A stretch of 64,000 nt of DNA. Source: Thalassobius sp047123305. Its GTDB lineage: Bacteria > Pseudomonadota > Alphaproteobacteria > Rhodobacterales > Rhodobacteraceae. The stretch spans positions 2,294,001 to 2,358,000 of the forward strand of contig NZ_CP138918.1 of NCBI RefSeq assembly GCF_047123305.1, read 5' to 3'. The position numbers and the translations under genes are program-made. Of the stretch, positions 25,543 to 34,234 are shown in pieces (the stretch's first letter is position 1; each line of letters starts with the position of its first letter). The notes below the pieces were generated by a model. That model saw only the letters and a list, made by a program, of their open reading frames with translations. It had not been told where the DNA came from and made no database searches.

Positions 25543-26781
25543 TTATTCGGCTTTTTCCAGCTCAAACGCGTCATGCAGGGCCTGCACCGCCAGTTCCAGA
25601 TATTTGCGGTCGATCAGCACCGAGATCTTGATCTCGGAGGTGGCGATCACTTTGATGTTGATGCCTTCGTCCGACAGGGTTTTGAACATGGTCGCCGCCA
25701 CACCTGACTGCGAGCGCATGCCGATGCCAACAGCCGAGATTTTGCAGACGTCCGTGTCGGCCACAAGATCGCGGAAGTTGATCTCGCCGCTGTCATGGGC
25801 GTCCTGCAGGGCCTTCTTGGCGCGCATCACCTGATCGGTGGGGCAGGAGAAGGTCATGTCGGTGCGGCCTTCATCGGCGATGTTCTGAATGATCATGTCG
25901 ACATTCACACCTGCTTCGGACAGCGGACCAAAGATCGCGGCAGCGATGCCGGGGCGGTCAGCGACGGAGATCAGGGTCATCTTCGCCTCGTCACGGGAAT
26001 AGGCGATGCCGGATACAGGACGGTTTTCCATGGTTTCCTCCTCGTCGCAGACCAATGTGCCTGCCTCGTCAGATGGTTCTTCGAAAGAGCTGAGCACGCG
26101 CAGTTTAACTTTATAGCGCATTGCCAGCTCTACAGAGCGGGTTTGCAGGACTTTGGCCCCCAGCGAGGCCAGTTCCAGCATCTCCTCGAAGGAGATTTTG
26201 TCGAGTTTGCGGGCCTTGGGGCTGATCCGCGGGTCGGTGGTGTAGACGCCATCCACATCGGTGTAGATGTCGCAACGGTCCGCGCCAAAGGCGGCCGCAA
26301 AAGCCACAGCGGTGGTGTCCGAACCCCCACGGCCAAGCGTTGTGATGCGGCCTTCGGGGCTGATGCCCTGGAAACCCGCCACAACGGCCACCTTCATGCC
26401 TTCGGCAAATTTATCAGTGATGTTTTCCGGCGGGATCTCTTCGATCCGCGCGGCAGAGTGGGCCTCATTGGTCTTCACCGGCACCTGCCAGCCCTGCCAG
26501 CTGCGCGCCGGAACGCCCATTTCCTGCAGGGTCAGGGCCATCAGACCAGCGGTGACATTTTCACCGGATGAGACAATCGCATCATATTCGCGCGCATCAT
26601 AGAGCGGGGAGGTTTCATTGACCCAGCCGACCAGTTCATTGGTCTTGCCGGACATGGCCGAGACGATGACGATCACGTCATAGCCTTTGGCAACCTCGAG
26701 GCCGACACGTTTGGCGGCGCGTTTGATCCGGTCGAGCGTGGCGACGGAAGTGCCGCCGAATTTCATCACGAGAACGGGCAT
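25543..26781 (-). CDS. lysC: aspartate kinase
   Basis: A 412-residue kinase for the first step of the Lys/Thr/Met pathway. The N-terminal catalytic motif is VMKFGGTSVATLDRIK, the GRGGSDTTAVAFAAAFGADRC segment binds ATP/aspartate, and two C-terminal ACT domains (about 265-335 and 345-405) bear the feedback site. It resembles monofunctional, Lys/Thr-inhibited aspartokinases of this phylum. It is terminated by the hairpin at 25481 and followed by ptsP. The precursor supply it provides also feeds thrC at 12.5 kb. Confidence 0.96.
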   Translation of the reverse strand: MPVLVMKFGGTSVATLDRIKRAAKRVGLEVAKGYDVIVIVSAMSGKTNELVGWVNETSPLYDAREYDAIVSSGENVTAGLMALTLQEMGVPARSWQGWQVPVKTNEAHSAARIEEIPPENITDKFAEGMKVAVVAGFQGISPEGRITTLGRGGSDTTAVAFAAAFGADRCDIYTDVDGVYTTDPRISPKARKLDKISFEEMLELASLGAKVLQTRSVELAMRYKVKLRVLSSFEEPSDEAGTLVCDEEETMENRPVSGIAYSRDEAKMTLISVADRPGIAAAIFGPLSEAGVNVDMIIQNIADEGRTDMTFSCPTDQVMRAKKALQDAHDSGEINFRDLVADTDVCKISAVGIGMRSQSGVAATMFKTLSDEGINIKVIATSEIKISVLIDRKYLELAVQALHDAFELEKAE

Positions 26782-26884
26782 GGTGTGTCCTTGGCGTCTT
26801 TGATCGAGGCGGGTTTAGAGAAACGCAGCATTGCGTGCAAGGGCGCATTGGCCTGCCGCGACGTGGTGTTGCGGGGCCGGGGTG

Positions 26885-26945
26885 TGATTTGGATATTTTT
26901 GCCAAGAAGAAGTGGCGCCGAGGCAACAAAGCCTCGGGCGCCCGG
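26885..26945. repeat. dispersed GC-rich hairpin element, copy 5
   Basis: GGATATTTTTGCCAAGAAGA, then a hairpin with CCGAGGC/GCCTCGG arms. On the minus strand it reads ...CTTCTTCTTGGCAAAAATATCC, the same head as the copies at 6270 and 18149. It lies immediately 3' of the SDR gene (minus strand). Confidence 0.6.
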
Positions 26946-26952
26946 GTTTGGC

Positions 26953-27597
26953 TTAGAAAGCGTGGGCGCGGCCGTCCCAGGTGTTGAAGCAGCCGGTGGT
27001 CGCAAGGCTGAGGTCCGCAAATTGCTGCACCAGACCCTTGGCGCTTTCCTCCACAGTGATATCGGCCGCGTCGCCGCCCATGTCGGTTTTGACCCAGCCG
27101 GGGTGGTAGATGCCCACTGCAATCCCAAGGCCTTTGAGATCTGTTGCCAGATTGCGCCCGAGGTTCAGCGCCGCCGCCTTGGAGGCGCGGTAGGCATAAG
27201 AACCACCGGGGGCGCGGGTGTCCGATGCCATCTGGGATGAGATGATGGCGATCTTCCCGGCCTCGGCCATTTGCAGATTGGGCATCAGGGTCTGGATTGT
27301 CTGAAACACACCGGTGACATTGGCGGCGAAACTCTGCGCCCAGACCTCGGGGGCGTAGCCGTCGGCCAGGGAATGGCCTTTGTCGAGATAGACGCCCGCG
27401 TTACAGATCAAGAGGTCCACAGGTTTGCCATCAAGCGCTTGGGCCAGACCGGCGAATTCCGCAGGCCGTGTCACATCGAGGGAGTGAAATCCTTCGTGGC
27501 CACGGGCGGTGCCTAGCACGTCATGACCTGCGGCTTGGTAGGATTGATACATCGCGTGGCCAATGCCACGGTTGGCGCCGGTGAGGACGATCTGCAT
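26953..27597 (-). CDS. short-chain dehydrogenase/reductase
   Basis: A 214-residue classical SDR. The NAD(P)-binding motif is IVLTGANRGIGHAMYQ at the very N-terminus, NAGVY follows near 70, the catalytic Ser is in AIISSQMAS and the catalytic YRASK lies near residue 155. NADP preference is likely because no acidic residue follows the second strand (GTARGHEG). The substrate is unknown. The DUF1178 gene ends 15 bp before it on the same strand, so the two form a small operon. Confidence 0.9.
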   Translation of the reverse strand: MQIVLTGANRGIGHAMYQSYQAAGHDVLGTARGHEGFHSLDVTRPAEFAGLAQALDGKPVDLLICNAGVYLDKGHSLADGYAPEVWAQSFAANVTGVFQTIQTLMPNLQMAEAGKIAIISSQMASDTRAPGGSYAYRASKAAALNLGRNLATDLKGLGIAVGIYHPGWVKTDMGGDAADITVEESAKGLVQQFADLSLATTGCFNTWDGRAHAF

Positions 27598-27612
27598 CTC
27601 GAGGAAATTCCT

Positions 27613-28158
27613 TCAGCTGGATTTGCGTCCCGGCCGGAACGGCAGCGGGACCACGGGAACCCCATCGTCGATCAGCTGTTTGGCTTCGTCAAGCTTGGCT
27701 TCGCCGTGAATGGCGCGTTCTGGCGCGTCGCCCAGATGCATGGCGCGGGCCTCATCAGCGAAGCTTTCGCCGACATATTCCGAGTTGGCTTCAACCTCTT
27801 TGCGCAGGGCGGCAAGGGCGCGTTCCTGGTCCGTGGTCGGTTCAGAGAGTCTTGGCGCAGATGAGGACGGGGCCGTTTCTGCGGGGCTTGCCGGGGTGGC
27901 TTCTGAAGGCACTGGCTCAGAGATTGTTTGTGCTTCGGAGGCGGCTTGGGCTTTGCGCGCTGCGCCTTCTTCGGCAGCGGCGGCAGATTTGCGAGAGGAT
28001 TGCACCCTAGGGGCCATGATCGCCTTTTCCACCGCAGCGGTGCCGCAATGGGTGCAGGTCACCATGCCATGCGCCTTCAGTTTGTCGTAGGCGCTGGCGG
28101 ATTGGAACCAGCTGTCGAAGCGGTGCCCTTCGCTGCATTTGAGGCTGTATTGAATCAT
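27613..28158 (-). CDS. DUF1178 family protein
   Basis: A 181-residue protein. The N-terminal 45 residues (MIQYSLKCSEGHRFDSWFQS, later VTCTHCGT) look like a small zinc-binding ribbon with a Cys, a His and a CxxC pair. A long Ala/Ser/Pro/Glu-rich low-complexity linker follows. The C-terminal block (ALRKEVEANSEYVGESFADE, then EAKQLIDDGVPVVPLPF) is the conserved part of this alphaproteobacterial family. Function is unknown. It is the first gene of the pair with the SDR. Confidence 0.88.
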   Translation of the reverse strand: MIQYSLKCSEGHRFDSWFQSASAYDKLKAHGMVTCTHCGTAAVEKAIMAPRVQSSRKSAAAAEEGAARKAQAASEAQTISEPVPSEATPASPAETAPSSSAPRLSEPTTDQERALAALRKEVEANSEYVGESFADEARAMHLGDAPERAIHGEAKLDEAKQLIDDGVPVVPLPFRPGRKSS

Positions 28159-28461
28159 CTACGCTTACCAGTGACCCGTTGCTGCCATCGCCCTGATTAG
28201 GCGAGGCCTTGTTCAAAGCCCCTGCAAGCGCCATGCCGGGCGGGGCCAATCATTCCAGATCCGGATACATACCGGAAATTGGGGCGCGATCAATCTTGAA
28301 CGCATTGGGTAAAGAAATTCCTGTCGACATGGGCCCGCCACCCCGGCCGTGAACAAGGCTGCACATGCACAAACGTGATGAGAGGGTGGATTGACAGCTG
28401 TCCCTCTGCCGTCCGAAGCTTACTGCACGCAGCGCAACAGGACACAGACAGTGAGGTCGGG
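28159..28461. other. intergenic region between divergent DUF1178 and SBP genes
   Basis: About 300 bp without a convincing gene. A TTGACA hexamer at 28391-28396 could be a -35 element for the downstream binding-protein gene, but no good -10 is seen at the right distance. Otherwise I see nothing to name. Confidence 0.4.
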
Positions 28462-29211
28462 ATGAACATGTCGGGTAGGGCTCTAACCGCCGTTTTGGCA
28501 TTTTTGGCATCGGGGCTGGCGGTGTCTGCCGATCCGGTACGGTTTTCGACCATTGACTATGCGCCCTATGCGTTGAGCGATGATCTGAAGGGGCGCAAGG
28601 GGCTGATTGTCGACGTTGTGAACGCCACATCGCAACGCGCGGCCCTAGAGCACTCCAATGCGGTGTTGCCAATTTCCCGTGTTCTTAAAGATCTGGCCTC
28701 GGGTTTGGCTGACTGCGGGGTGTTCCTGCAAACTGGGCCCAGCCTCAAAGCCTATGAACAGGTCGCAAAGATATATGAGCGTTTTGACACGGTGATTGTC
28801 GCCCGGCAAGGGATCCCGCTGCAGTCGGCTGCGGATCTGAAGGGCTATCGGCTGGCGATCCCGCGCCACAGTTTCGAGGGGTCTTCAATACTGGAAGACC
28901 CTGAGATTGAAATCGTGTTGACCAACAGCATTGCGCAGAGTGTGGCGTTGATCCATGCGGGGCGAGTGGATGCGGTGGCCGGCACCGATCTGAGCATTCG
29001 CTACGAGTTTTCGTTGCTGGAAGGGGGTGCCGAGGGTGTTGGCGACATCCTGACCTATGAACGTCAAGAGATGTGGCTGCAATGCGCCAAGGGGCAGCTA
29101 CCGCAGCAAAGCCTGACAGCGCTGCGCGAGGCGGCAGATGCGCTGCGGGACGGCGGGGTTTATGACGATATCATGCGCAGCTACACCCATTCGCAACCCG
29201 TATCGCAGTAA
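28462..29211 (+). CDS. periplasmic solute-binding protein, family 3-like
   Basis: About 249 residues. Signal peptide at 1-22 (ALTAVLAFLASGLAVSADPV). The mature protein follows the two-lobe family-3 pattern: FSTIDYAPYALSDD, GLIVDVVNA, then DLKGYRLAIPRHSFEGSS and the hinge-region GRVDAVAGTDLSIRYE. The frame opens at 28375, but the ATG at 28462 with GAGGTC upstream gives a proper signal peptide. No ABC permease or ATPase is adjacent. It instead converges on a membrane sensor gene, so it may present a ligand to that sensor rather than to a transporter. A similar pairing occurs at 55.6-59.2 kb. Confidence 0.82.
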   Translation: MNMSGRALTAVLAFLASGLAVSADPVRFSTIDYAPYALSDDLKGRKGLIVDVVNATSQRAALEHSNAVLPISRVLKDLASGLADCGVFLQTGPSLKAYEQVAKIYERFDTVIVARQGIPLQSAADLKGYRLAIPRHSFEGSSILEDPEIEIVLTNSIAQSVALIHAGRVDAVAGTDLSIRYEFSLLEGGAEGVGDILTYERQEMWLQCAKGQLPQQSLTALREAADALRDGGVYDDIMRSYTHSQPVSQ

Positions 29212-29235
29212 GGCTGCCCGCACACCGGCCTGCGT

Positions 29236-30795
29236 TCAGCCAGAGGTGCGGAAGGACAGGATGGCCAGGGCACCGTGTTGATCATGGAAGTGGCTGGACA
29301 CCCGGACGTGGCTGGTAAAATGGGTGCCGTCCCGGCGCTGACAGTCGACGCTGCCATGCCAGCCTTTTTCGGCTTGGATCACGTTCGACAGATGGCGGGC
29401 GGCGGTCTGCTCATCAGCCAGCGTTTTGACCGCAAGCAGCAGCAGCGGCTGGCCAACCAATTTGCCAGCACTGTGCTGGAACAGCCGCTCCAGAGCCGGA
29501 TTGACCATCAGGATCGACGTATCCGACAGACGGACGGTGCAGGCCGCATCTTCCAGCGCGTTGAGAACCTCGGCTGGCAGGCTGGCCGCCTCTTTCGGGG
29601 CGGAGAGCATGGAAATGTCTACGATGCTCAGGGTCACATCGCCCAGCCGTGCACCCGGCGGGGGCAGGGGCAGGCTGACGATGGCGCGGAAAACGTTGTT
29701 GTCCTGGGTGTGCAACACCATCTCCCGCCGGAACGCGGGGCGCGCGTCCCAGATTGCAAGCATCAGCTCTTGCATCACCGTGGGGCCGTCTTCGGCGAAG
29801 ATGCCGCTGAGGGTTTGCAAATACGTGCTGCCAGGGGCCGCCTTGAACAGGGTGAGCGTGGCCGCATTCACACTTGAGACCCGAATGGCATTCATCAGAT
29901 CCGTGATCCGCTGTGGGTTCTGTTCCAAAAAGGCCTCGATGTTGTCGAGCCCCTCAGCCTCCAAACTTTGCCGCAGGTTTTCGACCGGTGCAAAATCCAA
30001 GATCCATTGGGAAATGTCGCTTGTTTCAAACAGGGCGCGGTGTTTCTGTTCCTCTGCCATCAACTGCCGTTCGGTAAAGACCCGGCTTTGGGTTTGCTGG
30101 TTGTAGGCTTGCGCCAACGCGCCCAGTTCATCGGATCTGTTGCGCGCTGGCGGTGACAGGGTTTCTGCGCCAGCATCGATTGCCCGGGCCATGCGGCGCA
30201 GAGGCCGGGTGACAAGCCGGTAAAACAGATAGGTGAGGATCACAGCCAGGACGAGGTTGCGCAGCAGGCCGAACCCCAACACAAGCGCGGAACGTTGCAA
30301 AAAAGCGCTGGCCAGCGCGTTGGTGTCCACGACTATGGCCAGACGTCCGGCAACAAAATCGGAGCCAGTCGCGGTCGCTTGAGGGCGGTCATTGCCGGAA
30401 AGGTCTGCTTCGAAGTGGCGCGACTGCCCAAACGTTACTTCCACCAGGCTGGGAAATCGCGTCTGTGAGAGCGGCATGGTTTTGCGGCTCATGACGTCGC
30501 CGTAGCTGTCGATGAGGGTTGCCTCGATCACAGCCGGTTGCAGCAACAGCCCATCAACCACACGTTCTGCCAGTTTCAGATCCAGACCAAACGCGGCCTG
30601 ATAACCGGTGTCTTCAAAGGCGGCGAGGGTGCGGGCATAGGTGGCATCAATGCTGGCCACTTCCCGGCGCAAATCAAAGAGGATCTGTAAGGCGCTGAAA
30701 CTCAGCCCCAGCAGAAGCCCGACAAAAACCGCCAGCCGCGCCTGTTTGAACGCCAGGCTGGACGTGAGCCGCGTTTTGTTTGTTGCCGAAATCAT
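29236..30795 (-). CDS. membrane sensor with HAMP and PAS domains but no kinase domain
   Basis: About 519 residues. An N-terminal helix (FKQARLAVFVGLLLGLSFSA) is followed by a periplasmic domain of about 120 residues, a second helix near 165-190, a HAMP linker (RPLRRMARAIDAGAETLSPP) and coiled coil, and one or two PAS domains. It stops after the last PAS without HisKA, GGDEF or other output. The N-terminal 110 residues closely resemble the hybrid kinase at 56474 (same FKQARLAV start and AAFG...LAERVV block). The ATG at 30795 is chosen because the longer frame adds 81 residues with no homologous part. It is a truncated paralogue or an unconventional sensor. Confidence 0.78.
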   Translation of the reverse strand: MISATNKTRLTSSLAFKQARLAVFVGLLLGLSFSALQILFDLRREVASIDATYARTLAAFEDTGYQAAFGLDLKLAERVVDGLLLQPAVIEATLIDSYGDVMSRKTMPLSQTRFPSLVEVTFGQSRHFEADLSGNDRPQATATGSDFVAGRLAIVVDTNALASAFLQRSALVLGFGLLRNLVLAVILTYLFYRLVTRPLRRMARAIDAGAETLSPPARNRSDELGALAQAYNQQTQSRVFTERQLMAEEQKHRALFETSDISQWILDFAPVENLRQSLEAEGLDNIEAFLEQNPQRITDLMNAIRVSSVNAATLTLFKAAPGSTYLQTLSGIFAEDGPTVMQELMLAIWDARPAFRREMVLHTQDNNVFRAIVSLPLPPPGARLGDVTLSIVDISMLSAPKEAASLPAEVLNALEDAACTVRLSDTSILMVNPALERLFQHSAGKLVGQPLLLLAVKTLADEQTAARHLSNVIQAEKGWHGSVDCQRRDGTHFTSHVRVSSHFHDQHGALAILSFRTSG

Positions 30796-31143
30796 ATTGC
30801 ACCAACTGCCTGCAAGAAACCTCGTTAACCAAAGCGACAGATGCCCCGTCTGTGTCAAGCGTCTCAAGGCCTGTAGCATCGATATGCACCCATGTCCGGA
30901 CGGGGCTTTGGCAGGCGTCATGCCACATCTGTACCAAGTCTGGTGGGAAAGGGCAGAAATCCACATGCCGCAATAGAAAACGGCCAAGGAAAGTAAGAGC
31001 CAGATCCTGGGGCAGACCATAATGGTCCCCATGTTCAAGGGGCATGACGCAGCTACGGCGAGGCAGCCGTTGGCAAAATCGCCAGACTATGCAATCCTGC
31101 AGGGGCTTCGATGTTCGTGGGCAAGCCGTATGAGGGCTGACAA
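30796..31143. other. intergenic region upstream of divergent sensor and VWA genes
   Basis: About 350 bp between divergent genes. Two minus-strand frames remain open here, one extending the sensor gene and one overlapping its start with a segment like WVHIDATGLETLDTDGAS. Neither has a ribosome-binding site or matches a family I know. Promoters for both flanking genes must lie here. Confidence 0.4.
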
Positions 31144-32574
31144 ATGAACCTGAAGATCGCCATCGCTTTTCTTTTTGCTGCATTGGTTTCCCTGGCCATT
31201 GCCACACCTGTTTCGGCTGAACAAACCGAACGTGGACGGGCTATGCTGGTGCTGGATGCTTCGGGCAGCATGTGGGGACAAATCGGTGGCCGGAACAAGG
31301 TAGAGATCGCGCGCGATGCCATCGCCGATATGCTCCTCGGTTGGGATGCGGAGATCGACATCGGGCTGATGGCCTATGGTCATCGGCGCAAAGGGGATTG
31401 CGGTGACAACGAAGAGGTTGTGCCCGTCAGGCCTGGGCAGGCGGCGAAAGTCAGTGCCGCCGTGCAGGGGCTTGGGGCGGTTGGCAAGACACCATTGAGT
31501 GCGGCTGTGATTACGGCGGCAGACCGGTTACAGTATCAACAAGCGCCGGCAACTGTGATTTTGGTCACGGACGGGTTGGAAAACTGCGGTCAGGATCCCT
31601 GTGCGGTGGCACGTTCCTTGGCGCAAAACGGGGTTGCGTTTGTCACCCATGTGGTTGGGTTCGACCTTGGCGCGGGGGAAGCTGCGCAGCTGGGTTGTCT
31701 TGCGGATCTCACCGGCGGTGTGTTCATTGAGGCCAGCAATGGCGCTGATCTGACCGAGGCCCTCCGCGGTACAATGGCCGAGACCACACGTGCGCTGGGC
31801 CCGTCACAACGTTTCCATGTGGTGCTGTCGGAGGGGGCGGATATCTTGCCGTCCGGATTCTACGCCAAAAACCTGCGCTGGCAGTTTTTCCCAAGACAGG
31901 CCTCCGGCGCGCTGGGCCAACGGATGGCGCAATCCAGTGGGGCGTCTGCAGTGTTTGACCCCGATGCGGGACGCTATAGCGCCGTTTTGAAATGGGATGC
32001 GGTAACGGTTGAATATCCGTTTGAGGCCGTTGCCGAGGAGCAGGCGGCACATCGTGTGGTTTTGGACGCGGCGATCTTAACCCTGTCGGCGTCGCTTCGG
32101 GCTGGTGGCCCGCTGGTGTCGGATCAGGTGGGTTGGACCGTCTATGCCGTCACAGAAGATGGCGGGCGCGGGGTGAAGCTGGGCTACAAAGCAGGGGCAG
32201 AGGTGCAAATGGTTGTGCCTGCCGGTGACATTGAAGTGGTTGCCAAACTGCGCGGGGCGCAGGTCGGGGAGAGGCAGGTCTTTGCGCCGGGTGCGCAACA
32301 GAGGATGGGTTTCAATCTGGACGCCGCACGGGTGCGCTATGTTCTGCGGGACGGCAATGGCGCTGTGCTGCGCGGGCATCAGACCTGGACGGCCCATCGG
32401 CGCACCACGGACGGCACCCTGCGCAAGGTGGATTTTGTCAGCGGCAGTGGCGCCACCACCTATTTGCCCGCCGGAGATTTGGTGATCGAAGTGCAGGCCA
32501 ATGGCCGCAAGATCCAACATCCGCTGGTGCTGGTCGCCGGTGTCGAGACAGAGGTGAGCATCACCCATGAGTAA
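31144..32574 (+). CDS. secreted VWA-domain protein
   Basis: A 476-residue protein. Signal peptide at 1-25 (LKIAIAFLFAALVSLAIATP, cut near VSAEQ). A von Willebrand factor A domain follows directly, with an intact MIDAS motif DASGSMWGQ at about 38-46, the threonine in GKTPLSAAV, and the Asp in LVTDGLENCGQDPC. A beta-rich C-terminal half (about 230-476) of unknown type comes next, ending in AGVETEVSITHE. Metal-dependent protein binding in the periplasm or at the cell surface is likely. It overlaps the start of the next frame and heads an unrecognised operon. Confidence 0.85.
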   Translation: MNLKIAIAFLFAALVSLAIATPVSAEQTERGRAMLVLDASGSMWGQIGGRNKVEIARDAIADMLLGWDAEIDIGLMAYGHRRKGDCGDNEEVVPVRPGQAAKVSAAVQGLGAVGKTPLSAAVITAADRLQYQQAPATVILVTDGLENCGQDPCAVARSLAQNGVAFVTHVVGFDLGAGEAAQLGCLADLTGGVFIEASNGADLTEALRGTMAETTRALGPSQRFHVVLSEGADILPSGFYAKNLRWQFFPRQASGALGQRMAQSSGASAVFDPDAGRYSAVLKWDAVTVEYPFEAVAEEQAAHRVVLDAAILTLSASLRAGGPLVSDQVGWTVYAVTEDGGRGVKLGYKAGAEVQMVVPAGDIEVVAKLRGAQVGERQVFAPGAQQRMGFNLDAARVRYVLRDGNGAVLRGHQTWTAHRRTTDGTLRKVDFVSGSGATTYLPAGDLVIEVQANGRKIQHPLVLVAGVETEVSITHE

Positions 32575-32599
32575 CAACACTCCCACAGGAGGGTCCGAT

Positions 32600-33088
32600 A
32601 TGATCAGATGGCATTGTCGGTTGCAGGGGCTGGTCTTTGCCGGCCTCTCCTTAATGTGGATTGTGGTGGCTCTTGCAGGGCAGGCCGACGCGCAATCGGC
32701 AGAACCGGAGCGGTCCCCGGCCTGGCAACGGATTTACGATACATCGGGAATGGGCACATACGGCTACAATCGTTTGATGCGGCGGGACAATATCGAGGAT
32801 GGCAGGGCCAGCAGGCTATACTATGATGCGAAAAATGCGCTGGATGCCTGTGACGAGGAAGCCTTTTCCGAGGCGCTTGCAGGCTTGCGGGATTGGCTGG
32901 TCGACAAGTGGTTGCAGATTTCAACAGTGTCACATTTTGGGCGCGACATCTCGGGGGAACGAGGGCTGGAATTGTTCGCACATGTTGTTGCGCTCAGAGA
33001 CGAAGCGTTTCAGATCGAAGAGCTGATCCGGGATTTGACGGCAGTCTGGGACGAAAAGGTTAACTGCAAACCGATGAACCTGCGCTAG
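32600..33088 (+). CDS. small exported protein of unknown function
   Basis: About 162 residues with a signal peptide or anchor (MIRWHCRLQGLVFAGLSLMW, then ALAGQADAQS). The mature part is helical and charged (DNIEDGRASRLYYDAKNALD, then CDEEAFSEALAGLRDWLVDK), with one cysteine in the body and one near the end (KVNCKPMNLR). The ATG at 32600 has AGGAGGG 6 nt upstream, better than the earlier in-frame ATG at 32567. It lies immediately after the VWA gene. No family recognised. Confidence 0.72.
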   Translation: MIRWHCRLQGLVFAGLSLMWIVVALAGQADAQSAEPERSPAWQRIYDTSGMGTYGYNRLMRRDNIEDGRASRLYYDAKNALDACDEEAFSEALAGLRDWLVDKWLQISTVSHFGRDISGERGLELFAHVVALRDEAFQIEELIRDLTAVWDEKVNCKPMNLR

Positions 33089-33184
33089 CTGTATTTGACC
33101 AAGCCGCGGAACAGCGTCACGGATGAAATCGACAGCTCTGCGGTGCTCCCCCACAAGGCAGCCCGTTCGGATCAAGCAGGAGAT

Positions 33185-34204
33185 ATGGCCAAAGAGCCGC
33201 CCGAGAAATCGCCGCGCCCCACAGATTTTGAACTCACCGATACCGGTGGCCCGGTACAGATCGTCCGGCCCCTGGAGGGCACGCCCTATCGATGGCAGAT
33301 CGACGGCACCATTAGAGCGGGAGGGGTGATTGAGGGCAGTTACGTAACCCTGCCTGTTCCGCCCGAAACGCCCTCGGCCGGGGAAGGGCAAAGCACCCCG
33401 GTCACGGCAGGGCGGGCTTGGGCCCATCTGACGCCATCTGGGCGGCATTTGCGTGGCTGTGTTCAAATTCTGGAAGATGGCACGGAACTGCCGTTCTACG
33501 CTGGTGTCGGCGGCACCCATGCCGAGGCGGCTGCAAATGGCGCGCTTGACCTGATTGTGCGGGCCCATGTGTTTTCCGGCGAGCTTGCCGGGCCAAACCG
33601 CTGCGAGAGCTTTCAGGATGTCATGTCGGGTCGGGGTCTGCCCGGTCTGCATGTGGCGCTCTATCACGCCGAAAGCCAAGAACTCTGGGGCTATGCCCGC
33701 AGTGATGTAATGGGGTTCAGCGAGTTTCACTTGATGCCCTTCGCCGATTTTCTGGTCTATCTGCTGACCAGCCCGCCACCCATTGACGCCCTGCCGCAAG
33801 AGGCGGCGGTGGTGTCCAAAATCCGTTACGCTCATGCCTTGCCGCCAACGCCCTTCGATCCGGCAACGGCGCACGGGCCGTATTACCATCAGATCAATGT
33901 GGCGCCGACCCATCCGGATTATCTGACAGTGACGCCGTCCGAGGATATTGCACAGCACGAGGAACGGGTGGTCACCCCGCGGGCAGTTGGCAGTGCGGTG
34001 AAGACCGATTGCCCCAAACTGGATACGGATGCCGCGCCGGAGTTTGCTTCGCCAGAAGATTCCCGCAGAGAAGCCGAGGCGCTGCAACGCGAAGCCATTG
34101 ACTTGATCCAGCAATCCGCCGCCCAGCACGAACGGATGCGTGCCTGGCTGCAGCGCGCTGCGGATGCTGAGGCCGAAGGGGCAACGGCGCTTGCGGCCAG
34201 CTAA
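33185..34204 (+). CDS. unknown protein, N-terminal part ending at an in-frame TAA within a coiled coil
   Basis: About 339 residues from the ATG at 33185; a TTG at 33095 would add 30. No signal peptide. The first 240 residues are a mixed alpha/beta domain with no family I know (GTPYRWQIDGTIRAGGVIEG, later ELWGYARSDVMGFSEFHLMP). The end is a coiled coil (EAEALQREAIDLIQQSAAQH, then RMRAWLQRAADAEAEGATAL) that stops abruptly at TAA 34202-34204. The same frame continues without a break into HERAETHRARMETLQTQSEE. The two halves were therefore almost certainly one protein of about 675 residues, split by a nonsense codon or a sequencing error. Confidence 0.65.
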   Translation: MAKEPPEKSPRPTDFELTDTGGPVQIVRPLEGTPYRWQIDGTIRAGGVIEGSYVTLPVPPETPSAGEGQSTPVTAGRAWAHLTPSGRHLRGCVQILEDGTELPFYAGVGGTHAEAAANGALDLIVRAHVFSGELAGPNRCESFQDVMSGRGLPGLHVALYHAESQELWGYARSDVMGFSEFHLMPFADFLVYLLTSPPPIDALPQEAAVVSKIRYAHALPPTPFDPATAHGPYYHQINVAPTHPDYLTVTPSEDIAQHEERVVTPRAVGSAVKTDCPKLDTDAAPEFASPEDSRREAEALQREAIDLIQQSAAQHERMRAWLQRAADAEAEGATALAAS

Positions 34205-34234
34205 CATGAGCGCGCCGAGACCCACCGCGCCCGG

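Noticed and set aside
30674..31207. 177-residue minus-strand frame overlapping the sensor start, with a WVHIDATGLETL segment vaguely like a STAS strand
   Set aside because: No ribosome-binding site, overlaps the sensor's first helix in another frame and matches no family convincingly. Left as unexplained rather than called.
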